Shown here: positions 17,613 through 24,754 of the stretch, in pieces
Position numbering within the stretch: position 1 is the first letter of the stretch
Layout of the letters: every line of letters starts with the position of its first letter
Assembly (NCBI RefSeq): GCF_004137255.1
Contig: NZ_SDWT01000004.1
Location: forward strand, 1 to 64,000
DNA: 64,000 nucleotides
Direction: 5' to 3'
DNA from: Nocardioides oleivorans
GTDB lineage: Bacteria > Actinomycetota > Actinomycetes > Propionibacteriales > Nocardioidaceae
The notes under the pieces: generated by a model
What the model saw: the letters and a program-made list of their open reading frames with translations, nothing else
Databases searched by the model: none
Told to the model about the DNA's origin: nothing
Program-made: the position numbers and the translations under genes

Positions 17613-18692
17613 TCAGTCCGGGCGGCCGTCCTCGGTCGGCCAGTCCACCATCACGCGCGCACCGCCGCCGGGTGCGTCGTCGATGGTGACCCAGCCGCCG
17701 TGGGCGCGAGCGAGCCCGCCGACGATGTACATCCCGAGTCCGGTCCCGCCGGAGTCGCCGGTGGTCCAGAACTTCGTGAACACCCGTCGACGGAGCTCGA
17801 CGGGGATGCCGTCCCCCTGGTCGTCGACCGTGATGCGTACGCCGGCCAGGCTGGGCGAGGCGGCCAGCCCCACGCTGACCTGGCCCTGGCCGTGCCGGAT
17901 GGCGTTCTCGACGAGGTTGGTGACGACCTGGGTGAACTTGTCGGGGTCCGCGAAGACCTCGGGCAGGTCGTCCTCGACCTCCAGCCGGATCCCGCGGGCG
18001 GTGCCGGCCTCGATGCTGTCGACCACGCGCCGCACGAGCACCTCGGCTGACGACTCGCGCGGGTAGAGCTGGAGCCGGTCGGTGTCGATGCGGGCGACGT
18101 CGAGGAGCTCGGCGATGAGACGGGCCAGCCGGTCGGCATCGGCGTTGACGGTGGTGAGCATGAGCTTGCGCTGGTCGTCGCTGAGCTTGTCCCAGCGGTT
18201 GAGCAGTGCCTGCACGAAGCCCTTCACGCCGGTCAGCGGCGAGCGCAGCTCGTGGGCGACCATCGCGACGAGGTCGGAGCGCTCGCGGTCGAGCCGGGCG
18301 CGACCGCGGCCGCTGCGCAGGCCGACGGCGATGCCGAGGACCGGACCGAGCGCGCCGTCGCGCACCAGCTTGCCCGTGGTGAGGACCTCCTCGCCGGAGG
18401 CGTTCAGCCACGACTGCTCGGGCACGCCGCGGACGATGGAGATGCTGTCGAAGGGTCGGTTGACCTCGAGCCAGGTCTTGCCGTCCTGGTCGAGGAGCCG
18501 GAGCACCTCGGGCAGCGGCATGCCGAGTGCCTGCTCGGAGTCGACGCCGAGCAGCGCGGCGCCCTGGGCGTTCACGATCGTCACGATCCCGTCGCGCGTG
18601 GCGCCGAGGATGCCGTCGGGGTAGGAGTCGGCCAGCGTGCGCAGCCGGGTCGGCGCGCTGTCGACCTTCCGCTGTCCTGACACGTCCGTCAC
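17613..18692 (-). CDS. Soluble PAS-domain sensor histidine kinase
   Basis: It is 359 aa with no TM segment. A PAS domain (about 20-125; GILGATRDGIVTIVNAQG) precedes HisKA (VAHELRSPLTGVKGF) and a HATPase domain (NLVENAIRHG, DDQGDGI, GGTGLGMYIVGG). A kinase of this type is conserved between trmH/rplT and pheS in many actinobacteria, so it belongs to the ancestral block although no partner regulator is adjacent. The GTG at 18692 gives the full reading. A GTG three codons later has TAGGGT 7 nt upstream and could be the true leaderless start. Confidence 0.88.
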   Translation of the reverse strand: MTDVSGQRKVDSAPTRLRTLADSYPDGILGATRDGIVTIVNAQGAALLGVDSEQALGMPLPEVLRLLDQDGKTWLEVNRPFDSISIVRGVPEQSWLNASGEEVLTTGKLVRDGALGPVLGIAVGLRSGRGRARLDRERSDLVAMVAHELRSPLTGVKGFVQALLNRWDKLSDDQRKLMLTTVNADADRLARLIAELLDVARIDTDRLQLYPRESSAEVLVRRVVDSIEAGTARGIRLEVEDDLPEVFADPDKFTQVVTNLVENAIRHGQGQVSVGLAASPSLAGVRITVDDQGDGIPVELRRRVFTKFWTTGDSGGTGLGMYIVGGLARAHGGWVTIDDAPGGGARVMVDWPTEDGRPD

Positions 18693-18711
18693 CCTAGCCG
18701 CGAGGTCGCGC

Positions 18712-18972
18712 TCACGAGCTCGCCTTCGGACGCCTCAGCCCGGCGCGTCGCAGGGCTGCGACCAGCTCCCGGGACGTCACGGGCACCGCACCCGCGGCGA
18801 CCATCGCGTCGTAGTGGTCGGCGGGCACGTCGTAGTGGTCGCGGTCCCAGCCCCGGGCCGGGATGCCGTGGGCGGCCGCGAACGCGTGCAGCTCGTCGTA
18901 CGACGTGTCGCTGGCCAGGTGGGACCAGTGCCGGTCCCACCTGGGCACGGCAGGTGGATCGATGAGGATCAT
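18712..18972 (-). CDS. DUF4031 domain-containing small protein
   Basis: It is an 86-aa soluble protein starting MILIDPPAVPRWDRHWSHL and rich in Trp, His and Asp (HAFAAAHGIPARGWDRDHYD). This matches the small DUF4031 family found in actinobacteria. The biochemical role is unknown; the conserved His/Asp/Trp pattern suggests a metal- or nucleic-acid-related function, which is only a guess. It lies 19 bp before the PAS kinase on the same strand and may be co-transcribed with it. Confidence 0.75.
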   Translation of the reverse strand: MILIDPPAVPRWDRHWSHLASDTSYDELHAFAAAHGIPARGWDRDHYDVPADHYDAMVAAGAVPVTSRELVAALRRAGLRRPKASS

Positions 18973-19005
18973 TGTCGAGCGAGGCTAGCCCGTGGTCGGC
19001 TCACC

Positions 19006-20139
19006 TCACGCGTAGAACCCGCGAATCGCGCCGGCGAGCTCGACGGGGACCTCCATCGCGGCGTAGTGCCCGCCCGTCCCGTGCTCGGTCCACGACACGA
19101 TCCGGGTGTTGTCGCGCTCGGCGAAGGGCCGCATCGACCGGAAGTCGTCGGCGAAGACCGCCACCCCGATCGGTCCCTCGTTGACCCGGGGCTCGACCGC
19201 CTGCTCCGCCCGGTAGGTCTGCACGGCACCGGCACTGCTGTTGGTGAACCAGTAGAGGCTGACCTGGGTGAGGACCTGGTCGCGCGTCACCCGCGACGTG
19301 CCGTTGCCGAAGCTCTCGAACAGCTCGTTGTAGGCGAGCTGACCCACGGGCGAGTCGCTGAGGGCGGCGGCGACGGTGAGCGGACGTGAGGCGTTCATGG
19401 TGGCGTAGCCGTTGACGGTCTGGAACCAGCCGGCGAACTCCAGGGCAGCGTGGTCGGCGGCGCTCATCTTCTCGAACTCGGCCGGGTCGCCGGACGGGAA
19501 CGAGAACAGCTGGAGGACGTGGGCTCCGAGGAAGCCCTCGGGCGCCAGCATCGCCAGCTCCCGGGCCACCACGGCACCGTTGTCGGACCCGTGGGCGCCG
19601 TACGACTCGTAGCCGAGGGCCCGCATGAGTCGGTCCCAGGCCCGGGCATTGCGGCGTGAGTCCCAGACGCCGTCGTCGAGGGGCTGGCTGAAGCCGACCC
19701 CGGGGATCGTGGGGATCACCAGGTGGAAGTCGTCGCGCAGGAGCGGGACCAGGTCGAGGAAGTCGACGAACGAGCCCGGGTAGGTGTGGAGCAGCAGCAG
19801 GGGGATGGCGTCCTCGTTGGCCGAGCGGACGTGGACGAGGTGGATCGTCTGCCCGTCGATCTCGGTGAGGAACTGCGGGTAGGCGTTCATCCGCTCCTCC
19901 TGGGCGCGCCAGTCGAAGTCGTCGCGCCAGTGGGCGACCATGTCGCGCAGGTAGGAGACCGGGGTCCCCGCGCTCCAGTCGTCGCCCCCGGTGGCGGACC
20001 GTGCCTCGGCTGCGTAGCGGGTGCGCTCGAGGCGGGCGTGCAGGTCGTCGAGGTCTGCCTGCGGGACCGCGACGGTGTGGGGCCGGAAGACGAGGTCGGC
20101 GTCGGACTGGGGCTGGTGGTGGTCCTGGTGTGGGTTCAT
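19006..20139 (-). CDS. Epoxide hydrolase, microsomal/juvenile-hormone type (EHN plus alpha/beta hydrolase)
   Basis: It is a 377-aa cytosolic hydrolase. The N-terminal EHN domain (about 15-125) is followed by an alpha/beta-hydrolase domain. The nucleophile Asp is in GSDNG (where serine hydrolases have G-x-S-x-G), the HTYPG oxyanion region is present, and the likely catalytic His is in GTGGHYAAMEVP near the C-terminus. The physiological epoxide is unknown. The ATG at 20139 has TACGGT 6 nt upstream and is probably leaderless. It is divergent from a WYL regulator, the likely controller. Confidence 0.88.
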   Translation of the reverse strand: MNPHQDHHQPQSDADLVFRPHTVAVPQADLDDLHARLERTRYAAEARSATGGDDWSAGTPVSYLRDMVAHWRDDFDWRAQEERMNAYPQFLTEIDGQTIHLVHVRSANEDAIPLLLLHTYPGSFVDFLDLVPLLRDDFHLVIPTIPGVGFSQPLDDGVWDSRRNARAWDRLMRALGYESYGAHGSDNGAVVARELAMLAPEGFLGAHVLQLFSFPSGDPAEFEKMSAADHAALEFAGWFQTVNGYATMNASRPLTVAAALSDSPVGQLAYNELFESFGNGTSRVTRDQVLTQVSLYWFTNSSAGAVQTYRAEQAVEPRVNEGPIGVAVFADDFRSMRPFAERDNTRIVSWTEHGTGGHYAAMEVPVELAGAIRGFYA

Positions 20140-20155
20140 GTCGCTACCGTAGGAA

Positions 20156-20184
20156 CGAATCCGGCACGGATCGGCCCTGATTCG
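20156..20184. promoter_or_regulatory. Candidate operator between epoxide hydrolase and WYL regulator
   Basis: The inverted repeat CGAATC (20156-20161) / GATTCG (20179-20184), with a 17-bp spacer, lies in the 69-bp divergent intergenic region, just upstream of the -10 (20151-20146 on minus) of the hydrolase gene. The position fits control of both genes by the adjacent regulator. Confidence 0.35.
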
Positions 20185-20208
20185 CGCACCCTCTGTGAGG
20201 AGGTCTCG

Positions 20209-21183
20209 ATGTCCCTCCAGACGTCGTCCCGGCTGTTCGCGCTGCTCGGCATCCTGCAGTCCCGGGCCAGCGTGACCGGCCCGGTGCTGGCCGCCCAGCT
20301 CGGGGTCGGTGAACGCACGGTCCGCAAGGACGTGGAGCGGTTGCGCGAGCTGGGCTACCCCGTCGAGGCGGTGCGCGGCGCTGCGGGCGGCTACCGGTTC
20401 GGCGACCACGGGCGGCTGCCGCCCCTGCTCCTCGAGGACGACGAGGCCGTCGCCGTGGCCGTCGCGCTCAGCACCGTCTCGGCGGTGCGAGGCATCGAGG
20501 ACGCGGGGTCGCGTGCCCTGGCCAAGCTCGCGCACGTCCTTCCGGACCGCCTCTGGCGCCGGGTGCGCGCCCTGGCCGAGAGCACGGACGTGGGTCCGGC
20601 GGACACGGGGACCAACATCGAGGCCCCGCCGGTCGACGTCGGCCTGCTCGCCGACCTGGCGAGCGCCATCCGGGACCGGGAGGGCCTGCGGGTCCGCTAC
20701 CGGCCGCCCGGCGGGGAGGAGGAACGGTGGGAGGCGGACCCCTATCGGTTGGTGAGCTGGCAGCAGCGCTGGTACGTCGTCGCCCGCCTGCGGCCCGACG
20801 GGCGCTGGCGCGCGCTCCGCGTCGACTGGCTGGAGCTGCGCACGCCCGGGGCCAGCCGGTTCTCCCCCGAGCCCCTCGAGGGCGGCGACTACGCGGCGTT
20901 CGTGCTCCGCGACGTGGCCTTCAGCGGCTGGAGCGTGCACTGCCGGATCGCCGTGGACGCCGCGGCCGACGAGGTGCTCCGCCGCATCAACCCGACCGTC
21001 GGGGTCGTCGAGACGGTCGACGAGGACCACAGCGTGCTCGTCACCGGCGCCGACAGCGTCGAGATCGTGGCGGTCTACATCGGCATGCTCGGGCTGGACT
21101 TCCACGTCGAGGAGCCGCCGGACCTCGTGTCGCACCTGCGCACGCTGTCCGCCAGGTACGCCGCATCCGTCCCGGGAGGCTGA
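20209..21183 (+). CDS. YafY/PafBC-type HTH-WYL transcriptional regulator
   Basis: It is 324 aa. The N-terminal HTH (about 5-60; VTGPVLAAQLGVGERTVRKD) is followed by a WYL domain (WQQRWYVVARLRPDGRWR, with the RALRVDWL strand) and a C-terminal WCX domain. WYL domains sense ligands, often nucleic-acid or small-molecule. The ATG is preceded by GAGGAGG at ideal spacing; longer in-frame extensions lack homology. It probably controls the divergent epoxide hydrolase. Its stop codon forms half of a 15-bp palindrome with the convergent trmH stop. Confidence 0.88.
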   Translation: MSLQTSSRLFALLGILQSRASVTGPVLAAQLGVGERTVRKDVERLRELGYPVEAVRGAAGGYRFGDHGRLPPLLLEDDEAVAVAVALSTVSAVRGIEDAGSRALAKLAHVLPDRLWRRVRALAESTDVGPADTGTNIEAPPVDVGLLADLASAIRDREGLRVRYRPPGGEEERWEADPYRLVSWQQRWYVVARLRPDGRWRALRVDWLELRTPGASRFSPEPLEGGDYAAFVLRDVAFSGWSVHCRIAVDAAADEVLRRINPTVGVVETVDEDHSVLVTGADSVEIVAVYIGMLGLDFHVEEPPDLVSHLRTLSARYAASVPGG

Positions 21184-21195
21184 TCCCGGGGATCA
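21181..21195. other. Palindrome made of two convergent stop codons
   Basis: TGATCCC-G-GGGATCA contains the TGA of the WYL regulator (plus) and the TGA of the methyltransferase (minus). The stem is short for a terminator, but it is the only structure between the two convergent genes. Confidence 0.5.
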
Positions 21196-21969
21196 GGCGC
21201 GCTGGGCGCGGGCGCTGGCGTAGAGGCAGACCGCGGCGGCCGTCGAGAGGTTCAGGCTCTCGGCCCGGCCGTGGATCGGGATCGCCACGCGCTGGTCGGC
21301 CAGGCGGGCGAGCTCGTCGGGCAGTCCCCAGGCCTCGTTGCCGAAGAGCCAGGCTGTCGGTCCCGACAGGTCGGCCTCGAAGAGGTCGACGTCGCCTGCG
21401 CCGTCGGCGGCGAGGACCGTGAGGCCGCGCGCCTGGGCGGCCCGGACCGCGATGGCGGGGTCGCGCTCGACCGCGAGGGGCAGGTGGAACAGGCTGCCCA
21501 CCGTGCTGCGCACGGTCTTCGGGTTGTAGGCGTCGACGGACTGGCCGGCGAGGACGATGCCGTCGGCACCCGCGGCGTCGGCCGTGCGGATGACGTTGCC
21601 CGCGTTGCCGGGATCACGTACGTCGGCGCAGATGACCAGCAGCCGCGGCGAGGCGGTGACCACGTGCTCGAGCGGCGCGTCGATGTGGTGGCACAGCGCC
21701 ACGACCCCGGCCGGGGAGACCGAGTCCGACAGCGAGGCGAGGGCCCGCTCGTCGACGACGCTGACGACAGCGGAGGCCAGCAGGTCGGCGTACTGCTCGA
21801 ACGCCGCAGGCGTGGCGAAGACCTCGACCACGCAGCCGTCGATCGACAGCGCTCCCTCGACGGCCTTCGGGCCGTCGGCAAGGAAGAGCCGCCGCTCGGT
21901 GCGTACCGAGCGGCGGCTCAACTTGCGAGCCTCCTTGACGCGAGCGTTGCTCGCGACGAGTGGCGTCAC
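21193..21969 (-). CDS. TrmH/SpoU-family RNA 2'-O-methyltransferase
   Basis: It is a 258-aa SPOUT methyltransferase. Family motifs 1-3 are visible: ADVRDPGNAGNVIRTADA, WLFGNEAWGLP and IPIHGRAESLNLSTAAAVCLY. The N-terminal substrate-binding domain (about 1-105) includes RLFLADGPKAVEGAL. Members next to rplT in actinobacteria are 23S rRNA ribose methylases of the RlmB/TsnR type; the exact nucleotide cannot be assigned. The GTG at 21969 lies 5 nt after the rplT stop, so it is part of the infC-rpmI-rplT operon. Confidence 0.9.
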   Translation of the reverse strand: MTPLVASNARVKEARKLSRRSVRTERRLFLADGPKAVEGALSIDGCVVEVFATPAAFEQYADLLASAVVSVVDERALASLSDSVSPAGVVALCHHIDAPLEHVVTASPRLLVICADVRDPGNAGNVIRTADAAGADGIVLAGQSVDAYNPKTVRSTVGSLFHLPLAVERDPAIAVRAAQARGLTVLAADGAGDVDLFEADLSGPTAWLFGNEAWGLPDELARLADQRVAIPIHGRAESLNLSTAAAVCLYASARAQRA

Positions 21970-21974
21970 GTCGT

Positions 21975-22361
21975 TCAGGCGGAGACCTTGGGCGCGTTGA
22001 CGTCCTCGGGCAGCGCGGCCTTGGCGGCCTCGACGAGCGCGGCGAAGGCCGGGGCGTCGTTGACGGCGAGCTCGGCGAGGATCTTGCGGTCCACCTCGAT
22101 GCCGGCCAGGCCGAGGCCCTGGATGAAGCGGTTGTAGGTCATGCCGTTCGCGCGGGCAGCGGCGTTGATGCGCTGGATCCACAGCTTGCGGAAGTTGCCC
22201 TTGTTCTTGCGGCGGTCGTTGTAGCTGTAGACCAGGGAGTGGGTGACCTGCTCCTTGGCCTTGCGGTAGAGCCGCGAGCGCTGGCCGCGGTAGCCGGCGG
22301 CGCGCTCGAGGGTGGTACGACGCTTCTTCTGGGCGTTCACTGCGCGCTTGACGCGTGCCAT
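21975..22361 (-). CDS. rplT: 50S ribosomal protein L20
   Basis: It is 128 aa, starting MARVKRAVNAQKKRRTTLE with the conserved AAGYRGQRSRLYRKAKEQV and FRKLWIQRINAAAR blocks. It binds 23S rRNA early in 50S assembly. AAGGAG precedes the ATG. It is the third gene of the conserved infC-rpmI-rplT operon, 72 bp after rpmI. Confidence 0.97.
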   Translation of the reverse strand: MARVKRAVNAQKKRRTTLERAAGYRGQRSRLYRKAKEQVTHSLVYSYNDRRKNKGNFRKLWIQRINAAARANGMTYNRFIQGLGLAGIEVDRKILAELAVNDAPAFAALVEAAKAALPEDVNAPKVSA

Positions 22362-22433
22362 CTGGGTTGCTCCTTGGTGCGAGGGAAGATCAGGGGTTCG
22401 GCGGCTGAGCCACCAGGGGACGTGCGGTGAGGC

Positions 22434-22646
22434 TCAGATGCCGAGCATCTTCTTGGCGCGGGCGACGTCGCCCTTCTCGAGCTCGACCATGCCGGCGTTG
22501 CGGCGGTGCTTCTTGCGGCTGCCCGTCGTCGGCGCGGACGCGAACGCAGCGCCGGACTTGCGGCCGGCCTGCAGGCGCATGATCTTGCCCGAGCCGGTCA
22601 CCTTGAAGCGCTTCTTCGCGCCCGAGTGGGTCTTGTTCTTCGGCAT
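22434..22646 (-). CDS. rpmI: 50S ribosomal protein L35
   Basis: It is 70 aa, starting MPKNKTHSGAKKRFKVTGSG. The start at 22646 was chosen by the universal L35 N-terminus and the GAGGAGAG Shine-Dalgarno. The in-frame ATG six codons upstream would put that Shine-Dalgarno inside the gene. The C-terminus (GDVARAKKMLGI) is slightly longer than the usual 64-66 residues. Confidence 0.96.
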   Translation of the reverse strand: MPKNKTHSGAKKRFKVTGSGKIMRLQAGRKSGAAFASAPTTGSRKKHRRNAGMVELEKGDVARAKKMLGI

Positions 22647-22671
22647 GTTCGTATCTCTCCTCATCGGTGCT

Positions 22672-22696
22672 GCCCCGGCGCGTGGCCGGCCGGGGC
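22672..22696 (-). promoter_or_regulatory. Hairpin in the infC-rpmI spacer
   Basis: GCCCCGGC (22696-22689 on minus) pairs with GCCGGGGC (22679-22672), an 8-bp G/C stem between the infC stop and the rpmI Shine-Dalgarno. It could be an RNA-processing site or a partial terminator tuning L35/L20 against IF3. No U-tract follows. Confidence 0.4.
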
Positions 22697-22715
22697 GGCG
22701 GAAAACGGTGGTGTG

Positions 22716-23399
22716 TCAGACGTCGATGTCGGCGTCGAGGTTCTCGGAGCGACGACGCTCCTTCTTCTGGGCCACCGGGCCGGCAGCGTGCGCTGCCACG
22801 CGCTCGGCGTCCTCCTCGGCCTGACGGTCCGCGCGGTCCTGGGCCTTGGAGGCCCGAGCGGCGTCGGCGTCGATCTTGGCGTCGGCCTTCTTCTTGTGCG
22901 GGCCGATGACCATGGTCATGTTGCGCCCGTCCTGCTTGGGCGAGGACTCGACGAAGCCGAGCTCCTGCACGTCCTCGGCGAGCTTCTGCAGCAGGCGGAA
23001 GCCCAGCTCGGGACGGTGCTGCTCGCGGCCGCGGAACATGATCGTGATCTTGACCTTGTCGCCCGCACCCAGGAACCGCACGACGTGACCCTTCTTGGTC
23101 TCGTAGTCGTGCTTGTCGATCTTGGGACGAAGCTTCATCTCCTTGATGATCACGTTCGTCTGGTTGCGGCGGGACTCGCGCGCCTTCTGGGCGTTCTCGT
23201 ACTTGAACTTGCCGTAGTCCATGAGCTTGCAGACCGGGGGGCGTCCCTGGGGAGCGATCTCGACGAGGTCGAGGTCGGCCTCCACGGCCAGCTTGAGTGC
23301 CTGGTCGGTCGGCACGATGCCAACGGTCTCGCCGTTGGGTCCTACGAGCCGGACCTCGGGTACGCGGATCCGGTCGTTGATGCGCAGCTCGGTGCTGAT
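22716..23399 (-). CDS. infC: Translation initiation factor IF-3
   Basis: It prevents premature 50S joining and proofreads start codons. The 227-aa product begins ISTELRINDRIRVPEVRLVG. The start is the rare codon ATC at 23399, set 4 nt after GGAGG. The upstream frame has ATG/GTG-type codons but no IF3 homology, and IF3 genes characteristically use such rare starts for autoregulation. The N domain (YGKFKYENAQKARESRRNQ) and C domain (FRGREQHRPELG) are complete. An Ala/Asp/Lys-rich C-terminal tail of about 45 residues is usual in actinobacteria. Confidence 0.93.
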   Translation of the reverse strand: MSTELRINDRIRVPEVRLVGPNGETVGIVPTDQALKLAVEADLDLVEIAPQGRPPVCKLMDYGKFKYENAQKARESRRNQTNVIIKEMKLRPKIDKHDYETKKGHVVRFLGAGDKVKITIMFRGREQHRPELGFRLLQKLAEDVQELGFVESSPKQDGRNMTMVIGPHKKKADAKIDADAARASKAQDRADRQAEEDAERVAAHAAGPVAQKKERRRSENLDADIDV

Positions 23400-23700
23400 G
23401 GGTCCTCCAGTTGATCGGGTGGGTGGGAGACCCTGCCCCGCCCGGACTGGTGTGCCCGGAAATGAACAATGGCTCCCGCTGTTGCCAAGCGGGAGCCAGT
23501 CATCACACATCTCCCCTCGCGGGGAAACTGGGTGGCCACGGCGAGTCTCTCGACTTCCGTGTCACTGGACCGGACCCGACGACCTGTGGAGCTGGACGGT
23601 CGTGCGGGTGGGAGACGGGTGCTGCTCGACTCCGCTTGGCGTGATCGGCACCGCCGTGAAGCGTGGCGGCACTGATCGGTCAACACCGAAGACTAGCCGA
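23400..23700 (-). promoter_or_regulatory. infC 5' leader with terminator-like hairpin and candidate promoters
   Basis: There is no gene in these 301 bases. On the minus strand a small hairpin (TCCCC-GCGA-GGGGA, 23525-23512) is followed by a 10-bp hairpin: GGCTCCCGCT at 23497-23488 pairs with AGCGGGAGCC at 23480-23471, and ATTGTTCATTT follows. The second looks like an attenuator, ending about 60 nt before the GGAGG/ATC start. Possible promoters are TTGGCC-N19-TAGTCT, overlapping the upstream gene's end, and a TTGACC further in. Neither is decisive. Confidence 0.45.
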
Positions 23701-24246
23701 TCATTCCGCCGAGGGGCCAATCCAGCCGTGGCCCTCCCCCGGGCCGTCGCCCAGGGCGACCAGCCGCCACCCGGCAGCGAGGCGGGTGAGGTCGTCACCG
23801 TCGAGGACGTACGTCGCTGGGCCGGCGAGGTCGACCAGCAGGGCCTCGGCGCCGTCCTGGATCGCCGCGGTCGCGGCCGTGACGGCGGTGACCGGCACCG
23901 GGCGCGCCTCCGGGTCCCACCTCGTCATGGTCTCGGTGGAGGTGAAGGCGAGCAGGCCCTTGCTCCCGTCGGGCGCCTGCACGAGGACCGCGGCCATGTC
24001 GGAGGACTTGTCGTGCGCGAGCCCCTGCTCGTCGACCTCCACCTCGCCGAGCACCGCGACGACCGGCACGAGGAGGCGGGCGTCCTGGAGCGTGGCGAGC
24101 ACCTCGGCGGACGAGGTGCTGCCCGCGGCGTGCGCGGCGAGCGCGCGCGTGAGCCCGGGGTCGGCGGCACCGCTGTCGTCGGCGAAGCCGGAGTCCGGGA
24201 TCGTCCGGACCAGCTCGCCGTCGTGGACGTGGTCGTCGTGGGGCAC
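23701..24246 (-). CDS. SseB-family protein
   Basis: It is a 181-aa soluble acidic protein with the SseB N-terminal fold (LVRTIPDSGFADDSG ... ARLLVPVVAVLG ... KGLLAFTSTETMTRWDP). Many actinobacteria carry an SseB homologue next to infC, so it is part of the conserved block. It has no known enzymatic role. The GTG start has GACAAT 6 nt upstream and no Shine-Dalgarno, so it is probably leaderless. Its stop overlaps the infC promoter region. Confidence 0.8.
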   Translation of the reverse strand: MPHDDHVHDGELVRTIPDSGFADDSGAADPGLTRALAAHAAGSTSSAEVLATLQDARLLVPVVAVLGEVEVDEQGLAHDKSSDMAAVLVQAPDGSKGLLAFTSTETMTRWDPEARPVPVTAVTAATAAIQDGAEALLVDLAGPATYVLDGDDLTRLAAGWRLVALGDGPGEGHGWIGPSAE

Positions 24247-24292
24247 GCCGTCATTGTCCCAGCGCCGTGGTGCGCTGTGGGACTCTGGGGCC

Positions 24293-24754
24293 GTGGAAGC
24301 GAGTACCTGGGCCGCCCTGACCGCCGCGCTCACCGTGGCCGGTGCCATCTGGACGTGGATCGCGTTCCGTCGCCGCGGGGCCGTCAACGGCCTGCGTGCG
24401 CTCGGCTTCACGCTGCTGCCGGCGGCCGCCTGGCTCACGGGGACGCTCGAGATGGTCGTCGAGATCGGCAGCTCGGTGACCGACTGGGCGACCAGCCTCG
24501 TCTTCGACGTCCGCACGTGGGTCGGGGTCGGTCTCGCCGGGCTGGCCGTCGTCCTCTACGTCATCAGCGGCTTCCTGCGCGACCGCCAGCTCGGCAAGGC
24601 CCAGTCGGGAAGCGGCACCGCAGGCGCGGGGGCCGCGAAGCCGGGCGGGCGCGAGTCGCTGCCGCCCAGCTCGGCGAGGGCGTCCGGAGGATCCCCGATC
24701 GACGACGACCTGGCCGACATCGAGGCGCTCCTGCGCAAGCGAGGCATCGAGTGA
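24293..24754 (+). CDS. Small integral membrane protein of unknown function
   Basis: It is 153 aa with three likely TM helices (about 5-22, 33-60 and 75-100). Before the second helix is a positively charged loop (WIAFRRRGAVNGLRALGF). An Ala/Gly/Ser-rich cytosolic tail follows, ending in an acidic helix (DDDLADIEALLRKRGIE). Similar actinobacterial proteins are sometimes mislabelled cellulose synthase, but no glycosyltransferase motif is present. The GTG start has GACTCT 6 nt upstream. It overlaps the next gene by GTGA, so the two proteins are made together. Confidence 0.7.
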   Translation: MEASTWAALTAALTVAGAIWTWIAFRRRGAVNGLRALGFTLLPAAAWLTGTLEMVVEIGSSVTDWATSLVFDVRTWVGVGLAGLAVVLYVISGFLRDRQLGKAQSGSGTAGAGAAKPGGRESLPPSSARASGGSPIDDDLADIEALLRKRGIE

